Shown: in pieces, positions 1 to 7,118 of the stretch
How the letters are laid out: each line of letters begins with the position of its first letter
How positions within the stretch are numbered: position 1 is the first letter of the stretch
NCBI GenBank assembly: GCA_031553885.1
Contig: JAVBKV010000023.1
Coordinates: forward strand, 1-19,202
Source: JAVBKV01 sp031553885
GTDB taxonomy: Bacteria > Bacteroidota > Bacteroidia > Bacteroidales > Azobacteroidaceae
Length of the DNA stretch: 19,202 nucleotides
Direction of reading: 5' to 3'
The notes under the pieces: model-generated
What the model was told of the DNA's origin: nothing
The model's input: the letters and a program-made list of their open reading frames with translations, nothing else
Databases searched by the model: none
Translations under genes and position numbers: made by a program

Positions 1-59
1 CTACAGCCTAAAGTATGCAAAAAAAGGGAGATAAAAGGAATGTAATAACCTGAAAACAG

Positions 60-115
60 AAATAGTCGAAAAAAAAGCATGAATGATGAATCTATTGCTC
101 TTTTTTCGACTATTT
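60..115. terminator. Imperfect inverted repeat, possible terminator of the ppk1-symporter transcript
   Basis: Arms at 60-78 and 97-115 pair over 19 positions with one mismatch, around an 18-nt loop. Each arm carries its own A or T run (six to eight bases) next to the GTCGA/TCGAC core. It lies 108 bases beyond the stop codon of the leftward symporter gene, so it could end that transcript, or end one arriving from a gene left of the window. The T run is inside the stem rather than after it, so it is not a textbook intrinsic terminator. Confidence 0.45.
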
Positions 116-140
116 TATTGGTCTTTTAGCGAATTGGCCT

Positions 141-180
141 GTCTACGCTGAACTATTTAAGTCTACACTGAACTATTTGA
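141..180. repeat. Two-copy tandem repeat, 20-bp unit
   Basis: The 20-mer at 141-160 (GTCTACGCTGAACTATTTAA) is followed immediately by a copy at 161-180 that differs at two positions (18/20 identical). It lies in non-coding DNA between the hairpin at 60-115 and the end of the symporter gene. No function is evident. It may be a remnant of a longer array or a slippage product. Confidence 0.85.
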
Positions 181-222
181 ATTACACTAACCCATTCCCC
201 AATTTCCCGTAGGGAATCAGCC

Positions 223-1692
223 TCAATGTCCTCCGGATGTTACGTTATGTTGTTTCTCCCGAAATAGGAGCAACCCGGTAATCACCAGCAATGCGTTGAC
301 AATCAGTAGTTCATAACCGAAACGATATCCGATGGTCGTGTCCAATATCCAATTGACAGTAAAGCAAAGAATCGGAGAAAATACACAAATATAAGGAACT
401 GCCCGGTCATTGGTTTTCCGCTTGAAAAGAATACCGAAGGCAAACAACCCAAGTAAAGGACCGTAAGTATAAGATGCGATCATGTAAATGGCATCAATAA
501 CACTGGTGTTGTTAACGGCACGGAAAATCAGCATAATCGCAATGAAAACCAGGGACAGGGTAAAATGTACCCCGAGGCGGATGCGTTTGGCTTTCTCTTC
601 CTGATGCCGGGAGATATTCAGCATATCGACGCAGATTGAAGTCGTGAGTCCGGTCAGGGCAGAATCGGCGCTGGCAAAAGTTACGGCTATAATTCCGATT
701 GTAAAGAAGATCAGGACCGGTATTCCAAAATATCCTTCCGAGACCAGCATCGGCAGGATGTCATCACCTAAAGCAGGCAGGGTAATCTGGTTGGCATTTG
801 CAAAATAAAGCAGCAGAACCCCCAGGCATAGGAAAAGGAAATTCACCGGAATAAAGAAGAGGCTGTAAGTACATACATTTTTCTGTGCCGACCGGATATT
901 TTTACAGGACAGGTTTTTCTGCATCATTTCCTGGTCGATTCCTGTCATGGCAATCGTGACAAAAATCCCGCTGATGAATTGTTTGAAAAAATTCTGCCGG
1001 GTTTGCCAGTCATCGAAAACAAAAATCCGGAAATGCGGGCTTTCTTTAATGGTCGTGACAATCCCGCCAAAATCTAAGTGCATGTGCTTGGCAACCTGCC
1101 AGATTATCAGGAATAGCGCTGCTAATAAAAAGAATGTTTGAAGAAGGTCGGTCCAGATAATGGCGCGCACACCACTTTTGTGCGTATACAACCAGATCAT
1201 CAGCAGAAAACCGGCAGCCGTAATTCCAAAAGGAACTCCCCAGGCCTCAAATACATAGGTTTGCAGGATCAGTACTGCCACATACAAACGGGCAGCAGCC
1301 CCAATGGTTCGGGAAAGTAAAAAGAAAGACGCTCCTGTTTTATAGGCCCGCGTTCCGATGCGGTGATCGAGGTAGGTATAAATACTGGTTAAATTCATCC
1401 GGTAATACAGGGGAAGCAGGACAAATGCAATGATCATATAACCGATTAAAAAACCGAATACCATTTGCATATAAGTCATGTCAAAATTACGGACCATTCC
1501 CGGAACAGAGACGAAGGTTACCCCTGACAGGGAAGAGCCGATCATCCCGAAAGCGACAATGTACCAGGGAGACTTACGATTACCGAGGAAGAAAGCATCG
1601 TTTCCCGAATGTTTTTTTCCAATGAAATAAGAAATCAGGAGTAATGTCCCGAAATAAAGAATAATTATCAGCAGGATCAGCGTTCCGTTCAT
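223..1692 (-). CDS. Sodium:solute symporter (SSS family)
   Basis: A 489-residue polytopic inner-membrane protein with about thirteen hydrophobic segments, the usual size and topology of the SSS family (LeuT fold), which couples Na+ entry to uptake of a small solute. The N-terminal helix is followed by the family-like SSSLSGVTFVSVPG stretch (about residues 52-66), where the broken first core helix and Na+ site lie, and by the characteristic IWTDLLQT motif near residue 180. Substrate cannot be read from sequence: family members carry sugars, amino acids, sialic acid, vitamins or carboxylates. The start ATG overlaps the stop of ppk1 by 4 bp (ATGA), so the two genes are almost certainly co-transcribed and translationally coupled. 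The family call is secure; the solute is unknown. Confidence 0.93.
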   Translation of the reverse strand: MNGTLILLIIILYFGTLLLISYFIGKKHSGNDAFFLGNRKSPWYIVAFGMIGSSLSGVTFVSVPGMVRNFDMTYMQMVFGFLIGYMIIAFVLLPLYYRMNLTSIYTYLDHRIGTRAYKTGASFFLLSRTIGAAARLYVAVLILQTYVFEAWGVPFGITAAGFLLMIWLYTHKSGVRAIIWTDLLQTFFLLAALFLIIWQVAKHMHLDFGGIVTTIKESPHFRIFVFDDWQTRQNFFKQFISGIFVTIAMTGIDQEMMQKNLSCKNIRSAQKNVCTYSLFFIPVNFLFLCLGVLLLYFANANQITLPALGDDILPMLVSEGYFGIPVLIFFTIGIIAVTFASADSALTGLTTSICVDMLNISRHQEEKAKRIRLGVHFTLSLVFIAIMLIFRAVNNTSVIDAIYMIASYTYGPLLGLFAFGILFKRKTNDRAVPYICVFSPILCFTVNWILDTTIGYRFGYELLIVNALLVITGLLLFREKQHNVTSGGH

Positions 1693-3740
1693 TTTTTACC
1701 AGCCAGCAAGTTGTAGATATCTCGTTGTGCCCAGACCTCTTTGTCTCCTTTTCTTTCCTTGAAAACATTGTTCAGGTTTTCATCGATAAAACAAGCCTTT
1801 CGATTATCGTTCAACTGGATTTTCAGGATATCGATTATAGTTTGCTTGATGTTTTTATCTAATACAGGAGAAGCTGTCTCGATCCGCCGGTACAGGTTCC
1901 GTCTCATCCAGTCGGCGGATGTGAGATAAAGGTCTTCTTTTCCATCATTATAAAAATACCAGATCCGGGAATGCTCCAGAAACATGTCGACGATCCGGGT
2001 GATCCGGATATTTTTACTGTAAGGCTGATTGGGAATCAGGCAGCATATCCCCCGGATGATCAGGTCTATTTTCACTCCGGCTTCACTGGCCCGGTAGATC
2101 TCATCGATCATGGATTTATCCTGGAGCCCGTTCATTTTCAGAATGATATAGCCCTTTTTTCCTTGTTTGACATGCTGGATTTCACGCCGGATCATTTGAG
2201 TCAGTTCCGGTACCAGATTGAATTGGGCGACCAGTAACTGCTTGAATTTCGGTTCTTTGATTTTTCCTTCCAATACATCAAATACCTGATCGATCTCCTT
2301 TGTCAGGTTTTTGTTGGAAGTGAAAATGGACATATCCGAGTATAGTTGTGCCGTTTTTTCATTGAAATTCCCGGTACTCAGGTAAGCATAACGTGTCCGG
2401 TTGTTCAACCGTCCGGGTTTCTCGATAACCAACGCCACTTTGGCATGTACTTTTAAGCCGGGAAGGCTGTAAATAATCCGTATTCCCGCCTGCTTCATAG
2501 CTTCAGCCGTATATAAATTGTTTTCTTCGTCGAAGCGCGCTTTCAGTTCCACGAAAACAGTTACCTTCTTTCCGTTTGAAGCTGCATTGATCAGGTTGGA
2601 AATAACTTCCGAATCCTGAGCTACGCGGTATTGTGTAACCTTAATCTCATCGACTTTCGGATTACTGGCTGCTTCGGAAAGAAAACGGGTGAAATAATTG
2701 AAAGGATGATACGGATAATGCAGAAAAATGTTCCGTTTCCTGATTGCCGGAAGAATGCTGCCGGCTTTGGACAGGGATGGAATTAAAACCGGTTCATAGG
2801 GAGTGGATTTCGATTCTTTTTTGCAGGGATTGGGCAACTTTATCAGGTCTTCCATGTTTAGGTGGGCATTGTCCGGAATCCGGTCGTCGGGCCCGATATG
2901 GAATGTTTCACAGATGTATTGCAGGCAATCCCGGGGCATTTCCCGGTCATAGACAAAACGGCTCAGGTCTCCGATCTTACGTTTTTTGACCTTTTTGATA
3001 ATCGTTTCCACCAGCTCGTTTCCGGCTCCGATTTCTTCATCGATATAAATATCCGCATCTCTCGAGATCTTGATATTATAGCAGCCTTCCACCGTAAACC
3101 CAGGAAAAACTTCCGACAGATTTGCCGAAATCATATCCTCCACAAACATGAAATAATACTTGTTTTCGAAGGAGGGGAGTTTGATAAAGCGGGGAACTTT
3201 GGTGAACGGAATTTTAATAATGGCGTAATACTGTTTGCCGTTTTCTTTTTTCCTTAACTGTACCACCTGATATAAACGGTTGTCTCGGATAAAAATTTTT
3301 ATTTCATCTTTCAGCAGGATGGCCGGTTGCAGGAAAGGAAAGATTTCCTCCCTGAAAAAATCCCGCACAAAATCCAGATGAAACGGCTGAGGTTGATTGT
3401 TCATGTACAGGACAATGTTGTTCTTTTCCAGTTCAGGCAATATTTCGTTATTGAAAATCCGTGAAAACTCCTGTTGCTGGTGGGTTACTTCCGCCCGGAT
3501 ATCTTCGAGCACCCGTTCCGATTCTGCCGGATCCTCTTCGGAATGCACTTTCTGCATAATCACACCCCGGTGTTCCGCTACCCGTATTTTGTAGAATTCT
3601 TCCAGGTTGGAGGCATGGATGGATAAGAACTTGATTCGTTCGAAAATCGGCAAAGACTCATCCCGTGACTCCAGCAAAACCCGGTAGTTGAAAGAGAGCC
3701 AGCTGACATCTCGACTGAAATAGGAATAAGAATTTTCCAT
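1689..3740 (-). CDS. ppk1: Polyphosphate kinase 1
   Basis: A 683-residue protein matching PPK1 over its length; it reversibly transfers the ATP gamma-phosphate onto inorganic polyphosphate. The N-terminal domain opens with the family signature (RDVSWLSFNYRVL, then ASNLEEFYKIR, residues 10-53). The middle domain carries PYHPFNYFTRFL (343-354). The two phospholipase-D-like C-terminal domains hold the autophosphorylated histidine in GLKVHAK (His432), STGNFNEKTA (455-464), and the second conserved histidine in LEHSRIW (His590). All key motifs are present, so it should be active. It is first of a two-gene operon with the symporter. Upstream, on the minus strand, TACATTTT at 3764-3757 is a one-mismatch match to the -7 element. 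PPK1 is usually tied to stress and phosphate storage; nothing here shows how this copy is regulated. Confidence 0.97.
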   Translation of the reverse strand: MENSYSYFSRDVSWLSFNYRVLLESRDESLPIFERIKFLSIHASNLEEFYKIRVAEHRGVIMQKVHSEEDPAESERVLEDIRAEVTHQQQEFSRIFNNEILPELEKNNIVLYMNNQPQPFHLDFVRDFFREEIFPFLQPAILLKDEIKIFIRDNRLYQVVQLRKKENGKQYYAIIKIPFTKVPRFIKLPSFENKYYFMFVEDMISANLSEVFPGFTVEGCYNIKISRDADIYIDEEIGAGNELVETIIKKVKKRKIGDLSRFVYDREMPRDCLQYICETFHIGPDDRIPDNAHLNMEDLIKLPNPCKKESKSTPYEPVLIPSLSKAGSILPAIRKRNIFLHYPYHPFNYFTRFLSEAASNPKVDEIKVTQYRVAQDSEVISNLINAASNGKKVTVFVELKARFDEENNLYTAEAMKQAGIRIIYSLPGLKVHAKVALVIEKPGRLNNRTRYAYLSTGNFNEKTAQLYSDMSIFTSNKNLTKEIDQVFDVLEGKIKEPKFKQLLVAQFNLVPELTQMIRREIQHVKQGKKGYIILKMNGLQDKSMIDEIYRASEAGVKIDLIIRGICCLIPNQPYSKNIRITRIVDMFLEHSRIWYFYNDGKEDLYLTSADWMRRNLYRRIETASPVLDKNIKQTIIDILKIQLNDNRKACFIDENLNNVFKERKGDKEVWAQRDIYNLLAGKK

Positions 3741-3771
3741 AGTAACATGTCCTTATAAAATGTAAATATAT

Positions 3772-3779
3772 TAATTTTG
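3772..3779 (+). promoter_or_regulatory. Bacteroides-type -7 promoter element for the metallophosphoesterase gene
   Basis: TAATTTTG is an exact match to the TAnnTTTG element used by the primary sigma factor of Bacteroidota. It lies 19 bases before the ATG at 3799, placing transcription start near 3786 and giving a short leader. No clear TTTG -33 element is present. Confidence 0.5.
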
Positions 3780-3798
3780 TCGAATAGAATCAAATTTC

Positions 3799-4299
3799 AT
3801 GTTAAAAATCGGTTTACTTTCGGATACGCATGCCTGTTGGGATGAAAAATACCGTATCTATTTTTCATCCTGTGATGAAATCTGGCATGCGGGAGACATC
3901 GGAAGTCCGGAAATTTTAAATCGTCTGGAAGCTATAAAACCGGTTCGGGCTGTATCTGGCAATATCGACGGGCATATCATCCGGTCGATGTGTCCGAAGG
4001 ACCTGCGCTTCAAAGCCGAAGAAGTGGATGTATGGATCACTCATATCGGTGGTTATCCCGGTCGATATGCTCCTGAAGTCCGTCCGGAAATATTCAACCA
4101 TCCGCCCAACCTTTTCATTTGCGGGCATTCGCATATATTAAAAGTACAATACGATAAGAACCTGCAATTGCTGCATATCAATCCGGGAGCAGCCGGAAAA
4201 TACGGTTTTCATCAGGTAAGAACACTGGTTCGGTTTGCGATCGACGGAAAAGAAATCAAGGATCTGGAGGTGATTGAACTGGGGGAGCAGGATTCCTGA
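3799..4299 (+). CDS. YfcE/MJ0936-family metallophosphoesterase
   Basis: A 166-residue cytoplasmic protein, the normal length for the small YfcE/MJ0936 branch of calcineurin-like phosphoesterases. The metal-binding signature is complete: SDTH (Asp9, His11), HAGD (Asp33), SGNIDG (Asn55, Asp57), a histidine in WITHIGG, ICGHSH (about 109-113) and HINPGAAG near the C-terminus. These coordinate two divalent metals for hydrolysis of phosphodiesters. The physiological substrate of this branch is generally unknown. It is transcribed divergently from ppk1 with 58 bases between the starts, and converges on the response regulator gene with only 7 bases between the two stops. The family call is firm; the role is open. 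Confidence 0.93.
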   Translation: MLKIGLLSDTHACWDEKYRIYFSSCDEIWHAGDIGSPEILNRLEAIKPVRAVSGNIDGHIIRSMCPKDLRFKAEEVDVWITHIGGYPGRYAPEVRPEIFNHPPNLFICGHSHILKVQYDKNLQLLHINPGAAGKYGFHQVRTLVRFAIDGKEIKDLEVIELGEQDS

Positions 4300-4306
4300 T
4301 GAAGAT

Positions 4307-4924
4307 TCACCAAATCAGCTTCATCTCATACCCTTTCTTCACAGCCTCGGGAGTATTTTTGGCGTTGAGTTTGATAAGCAGGTTCCGGCGGTAAGTCCGG
4401 ACGGTTTCTTCGTCCCTGCAAATATGATCAGCTATTTCTTTCGACGTATAACCCTCGGCAATATATTTCAAGACTTCCTTTTCCCGGTTACTAAGCCATA
4501 CGATATTCTCATTTCTTTTTTCCTTTAGCAAGAGGTTTATCTCTTCACACAGAAATTGTTCGCTCCGGCTTACCATTTCAATACCGGTAAGCATTTCCTC
4601 GCTTTCGGCATTTTTCAGGATATAGCCAAATGCTCCGTTGTACAAAGCGCGTTTGGCGATGCTGAACTCTTTATAAGTGGTCAGCATGATAATTTTCAAT
4701 CTGGGATAATTTTTTGTTATCTCGGCACAAAAATCGACTCCGTCGCCATCCGGCAAGCCAATATCGAGCAATAAAATGTCCGGGCGGTCTTTTACCAATC
4801 CTTTCCGGCAGGATTCCAAATCGTAATAAACGCCTGTAACCGTTGCTATACCTGATGTTGTAATCAGATTACTCAGGCTTTCCACCACCATTTTATGATC
4901 ATCTACAATTTGCAGGTTTATCAT
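4307..4924 (-). CDS. LuxR/NarL-type response regulator
   Basis: A 205-residue two-domain regulator. The N-terminal receiver has the acidic pair Asp8-Asp9, phosphoacceptor Asp54 in LLLDIGLPDGDG, Thr82 and Lys104. The C-terminal LuxR-type helix-turn-helix (about 140-200) reads LSNREKEVLKYIAEGYTSKEIADHI, with the recognition helix near ETVRTYRRNLLIKL. It starts 15 bases after the stop of the histidine kinase gene on the same strand, so they form an operon and a cognate pair. Paired with a HisKA_3-type kinase, it should dimerise on DNA when phosphorylated. The obvious candidate site is the 18-bp inverted repeat at 6830-6882 in front of its own operon and the divergent lipoprotein genes. That target is inferred. 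Confidence 0.95.
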   Translation of the reverse strand: MINLQIVDDHKMVVESLSNLITTSGIATVTGVYYDLESCRKGLVKDRPDILLLDIGLPDGDGVDFCAEITKNYPRLKIIMLTTYKEFSIAKRALYNGAFGYILKNAESEEMLTGIEMVSRSEQFLCEEINLLLKEKRNENIVWLSNREKEVLKYIAEGYTSKEIADHICRDEETVRTYRRNLLIKLNAKNTPEAVKKGYEMKLIW

Positions 4925-4939
4925 GATTTCCCGTTTTGA

Positions 4940-6778
4940 TTATTTCGTTTTTAATTCAATGGTCGTTTCCGTTCCCTTGCCAGGAGAAGTCGAAATATCT
5001 ATTTTTCCGTTACAGGATGCAACCCGGTCACGGATACTTTTTATTCCGAACCCTTTTTCAACGGATTTTTCATCAAAACCGCAGCCATCATCCGAAACGG
5101 TAAGCGTAACATACTTTTCATCCTGTACCAGTTGCAGGTTGATGTTTTTGGCTCCTGAATGTTTGATGGAGTTATTCACCAACTCGTTGGCACAACAATA
5201 GATGACGAACTCTATTCTCCTGTCAATGCGTTTTTCTTCACCAAAAAAGTGAAACCGGACATTCGGGAACTGTGCAGCAAAATTTTCCAATGCCACTGTC
5301 ATACCGAATTGCAAGGACGATGGCATCAGGTTATGAGCCGCATCCCGGATATCCCGGATGCAGTTATCCAGTTTCTCACGTACATGTTGCAACGTTTCCG
5401 TTCGACTGCCGAGTTCGATTTTGACTGCCGACAGGTTTCCGCTGAGACGGTCATGCAGGTCTTGGGCTAAACGTGTCCGTTCCCTCATTTCTCCGTCCAA
5501 CACTGAACGGGTGGCCATCAACTCTTTTTCCTTCCGTGCGTTCCTTTTTGTTTGCCACAATAAGATTAACAAAGCAAGTACTAATAATATACCCGAAACA
5601 CCAAGCCATACGTATAACTGCCGCTCTTTTTCCAAGGAGGCGATACGTATTTCTTTTTTCTCGGTTGCGTATTTTGTTTCCATGTCTGATAAGGAATTCA
5701 GAAACTCCTTTTTGCTTAATTCATTTTTCAGGTCGTTATATTTCTCAAAAAAATACAATACCTTATCTTTTTTGCCCAGATATAAATGGCAAACTGCAAG
5801 GTTATACGCTGTGTTAACGGCCGCAGAAGCTCTGGTTGAATCAGCCTCCCACGCTTTCGAAGCAATATCTCGTCCTTCTTTGAATTTTCTTGCATCGATA
5901 TGTGTTTTTGTTAAAATATTCCACGCAGTAATAAGTAAATCTTTACTGTCAACCGACTCTGCTATATTAACACATTCCTTTGCATATTTTTCTGCGTTCG
6001 TGTAATCGTGAAAACCATCGCTGTATATCATCCCGGCAAGATATTGGGTCGTTATAACCTGGTACCGTATCAATTGGTATTTACAACTCAGATCGAATGC
6101 AATGAGCATGTTTTCCAGAGCCTTTTCGTAATCTTCCATTTTGAGATATATTCCACCCATTAATTGATATGTGGCAGTTTCCATATGAGGGTTATCAATA
6201 GTCTTCAGTTGTTCTTGTGCTTGTTTCAAGTAATACAGGGATTTATTATCCTGACCCAGGTTAAGGTATAACGAGCTTATATTAATTAACAACCGAGTAA
6301 CTTCCTCTCCATTTTTCATGCTATCGTATAAGGTCATGCTTTTCAGATAGTACTCTAAGGCTTTTTCGTTATCATTCAACAACGTGTATAAATTGCCCAT
6401 ATTGTTGCTTGCCCGAGCTTCAACTTCCTTATCTTTTATTTCTTGTGCCAAGGCTATCGAACGTTGAAGAAACACCAGCGAAGAATCAAGCGATGATTTG
6501 AACATAAGTGCTGTGCCCAGATTTGCATAGACAGAGGCGATAACTCCCTTAGCATTTTCTTTTTCTGCTAGTTTTAGACCCTTGTTACCGTACAGCAAGC
6601 TTTTTTCGACATCTTTGTCTGAATAATAACTGGAAATCCTGTCGTAAAGGTCAAGACGTTTGGCTATAGGTAAATTCTCGCTATTCAAAACATTAACCAG
6701 TGAATCCACGTTCTGCGCTTGTCCAATAGCATTTATAGCCAATGTCAGCATTAATCCTAAAAATAAGATGTGTTTCAT
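4940..6778 (-). CDS. TPR-containing sensor histidine kinase (HisKA_3 family)
   Basis: A 612-residue membrane sensor. Residues 1-20 look like a cleavable signal peptide (MKHILFLGLMLTLAINAIGQ). Residues of about 25-380 form tetratricopeptide-like helical pairs (for example AKGVIASVYANLGTALMFKS and EARASNNMGNLYTLLNDNEK), probably periplasmic. A single membrane helix spans about 388-408. A short coiled linker leads to the HisKA_3 dimerisation helix with phosphoacceptor His442 in AQDLHDRLSG, then a HATPase_c domain with the N box (ANELVNNSIKHSG), DDGCGFDE and GFGIKSIRDRV. All catalytic motifs are intact. The periplasmic TPR array suggests the signal is a peptide or protein partner, possibly the neighbouring lipoproteins, but that is inference. 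It is the first gene of an operon with the response regulator and divergent from the lipoprotein pair. Confidence 0.95.
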   Translation of the reverse strand: MKHILFLGLMLTLAINAIGQAQNVDSLVNVLNSENLPIAKRLDLYDRISSYYSDKDVEKSLLYGNKGLKLAEKENAKGVIASVYANLGTALMFKSSLDSSLVFLQRSIALAQEIKDKEVEARASNNMGNLYTLLNDNEKALEYYLKSMTLYDSMKNGEEVTRLLINISSLYLNLGQDNKSLYYLKQAQEQLKTIDNPHMETATYQLMGGIYLKMEDYEKALENMLIAFDLSCKYQLIRYQVITTQYLAGMIYSDGFHDYTNAEKYAKECVNIAESVDSKDLLITAWNILTKTHIDARKFKEGRDIASKAWEADSTRASAAVNTAYNLAVCHLYLGKKDKVLYFFEKYNDLKNELSKKEFLNSLSDMETKYATEKKEIRIASLEKERQLYVWLGVSGILLVLALLILLWQTKRNARKEKELMATRSVLDGEMRERTRLAQDLHDRLSGNLSAVKIELGSRTETLQHVREKLDNCIRDIRDAAHNLMPSSLQFGMTVALENFAAQFPNVRFHFFGEEKRIDRRIEFVIYCCANELVNNSIKHSGAKNINLQLVQDEKYVTLTVSDDGCGFDEKSVEKGFGIKSIRDRVASCNGKIDISTSPGKGTETTIELKTK

Positions 6779-6799
6779 GGGATATTAATATTAATATTA

Positions 6800-6807
6800 C
6801 AAAAGTA
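6800..6807 (-). promoter_or_regulatory. -7 promoter element for the histidine kinase operon
   Basis: On the minus strand this reads TACTTTTG, an exact TAnnTTTG match, 22 bases before the kinase ATG at 6778. No TTTG -33 element is visible; instead the left arm of the inverted repeat (6830-6847) begins where an activator would replace it. Confidence 0.6.
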
Positions 6808-6829
6808 CTTTATTTTTTACCCTTTCCTG

Positions 6830-6882
6830 TCCTCCAAAAGGGTGAAAATTCATCCTATTTTTAATTTCACCCTTTTGGAGGA
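6830..6882. promoter_or_regulatory. 18-bp perfect inverted repeat, candidate operator of the neighbouring response regulator
   Basis: Arms at 6830-6847 and 6865-6882 are exact reverse complements (TTTCACCCTTTTGGAGGA as read toward either promoter) with a 17-base spacer. Read in the direction of transcription, each promoter is preceded by the same 18-mer. The gap from arm to -7 element is 22 bases on the left and 23 on the right. Since both adjacent genes start here and none ends here, a terminator is unlikely. The arrangement fits a regulator that activates both promoters, most simply the adjacent LuxR-type protein. Confidence 0.6.
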
Positions 6883-6905
6883 TTGATGTGCATTATTATC
6901 TCCGG

Positions 6906-6913
6906 TACCTTTG
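6906..6913 (+). promoter_or_regulatory. -7 promoter element for the lipoprotein pair
   Basis: TACCTTTG is an exact TAnnTTTG match, 30 bases before the ATG at 6944, placing the transcription start near 6920. The upstream position where a -33 TTTG would lie (about 6883-6886) has only ATTG, directly next to the right arm of the inverted repeat. This suggests a weak promoter that needs an activator. Confidence 0.6.
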
Positions 6914-6943
6914 CTTTTAGTTATAACCTTTTATTGTATACAG

Positions 6944-7081
6944 ATGAAAAAGCGAATAAAAAGATGGATTACACCCGTTTTCCTGATTGGATTACCGGTT
7001 GTTTTGACTACATGCTCCGAAGAGGAAGATTATACGGACGAAGGTTATGAGGTTTCGATTGAGTTTTGCGAATGCTATTGA
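6944..7081 (+). CDS. Tiny surface lipoprotein, 45 residues
   Basis: ATG at 6944 opens a 45-codon frame. Residues 1-23 are a lipoprotein signal peptide with a strongly basic start (MKKRIKR), a hydrophobic core and the lipobox LTTC, so Cys24 would be lipid-modified. The mature part is only 22 residues with nine acidic side chains, beginning C-S-E-E-E-D, which resembles the acidic surface-export signal of Bacteroidota lipoproteins, and ending F-C-E-C-Y. It sits 31 bases after a -7 element and 37 bases before the large lipoprotein gene, presumably in one transcript. I recognise no family. Alternatively it is a frameshifted copy: losing one T from the run at 7064-7067 would replace the last residues with FANAIELIVEQEK and move the stop to 7104-7106. 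The signal peptide makes chance coding unlikely. Confidence 0.65.
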   Translation: MKKRIKRWITPVFLIGLPVVLTTCSEEEDYTDEGYEVSIEFCECY

Positions 7082-7118
7082 GCTGATTGTGGAGCAAGAA
7101 AAATAAAAATATTTTATC

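Noticed and set aside
5358..6005. A 215-residue open frame antisense to the histidine kinase.
   Set aside because: No recognisable domain, and it lies wholly within a complete, well-supported kinase gene.
6830..6882. The 18-bp inverted repeat as an intrinsic terminator.
   Set aside because: It lies between two divergent gene starts, is followed by no T-tract, and is symmetric about two promoters.
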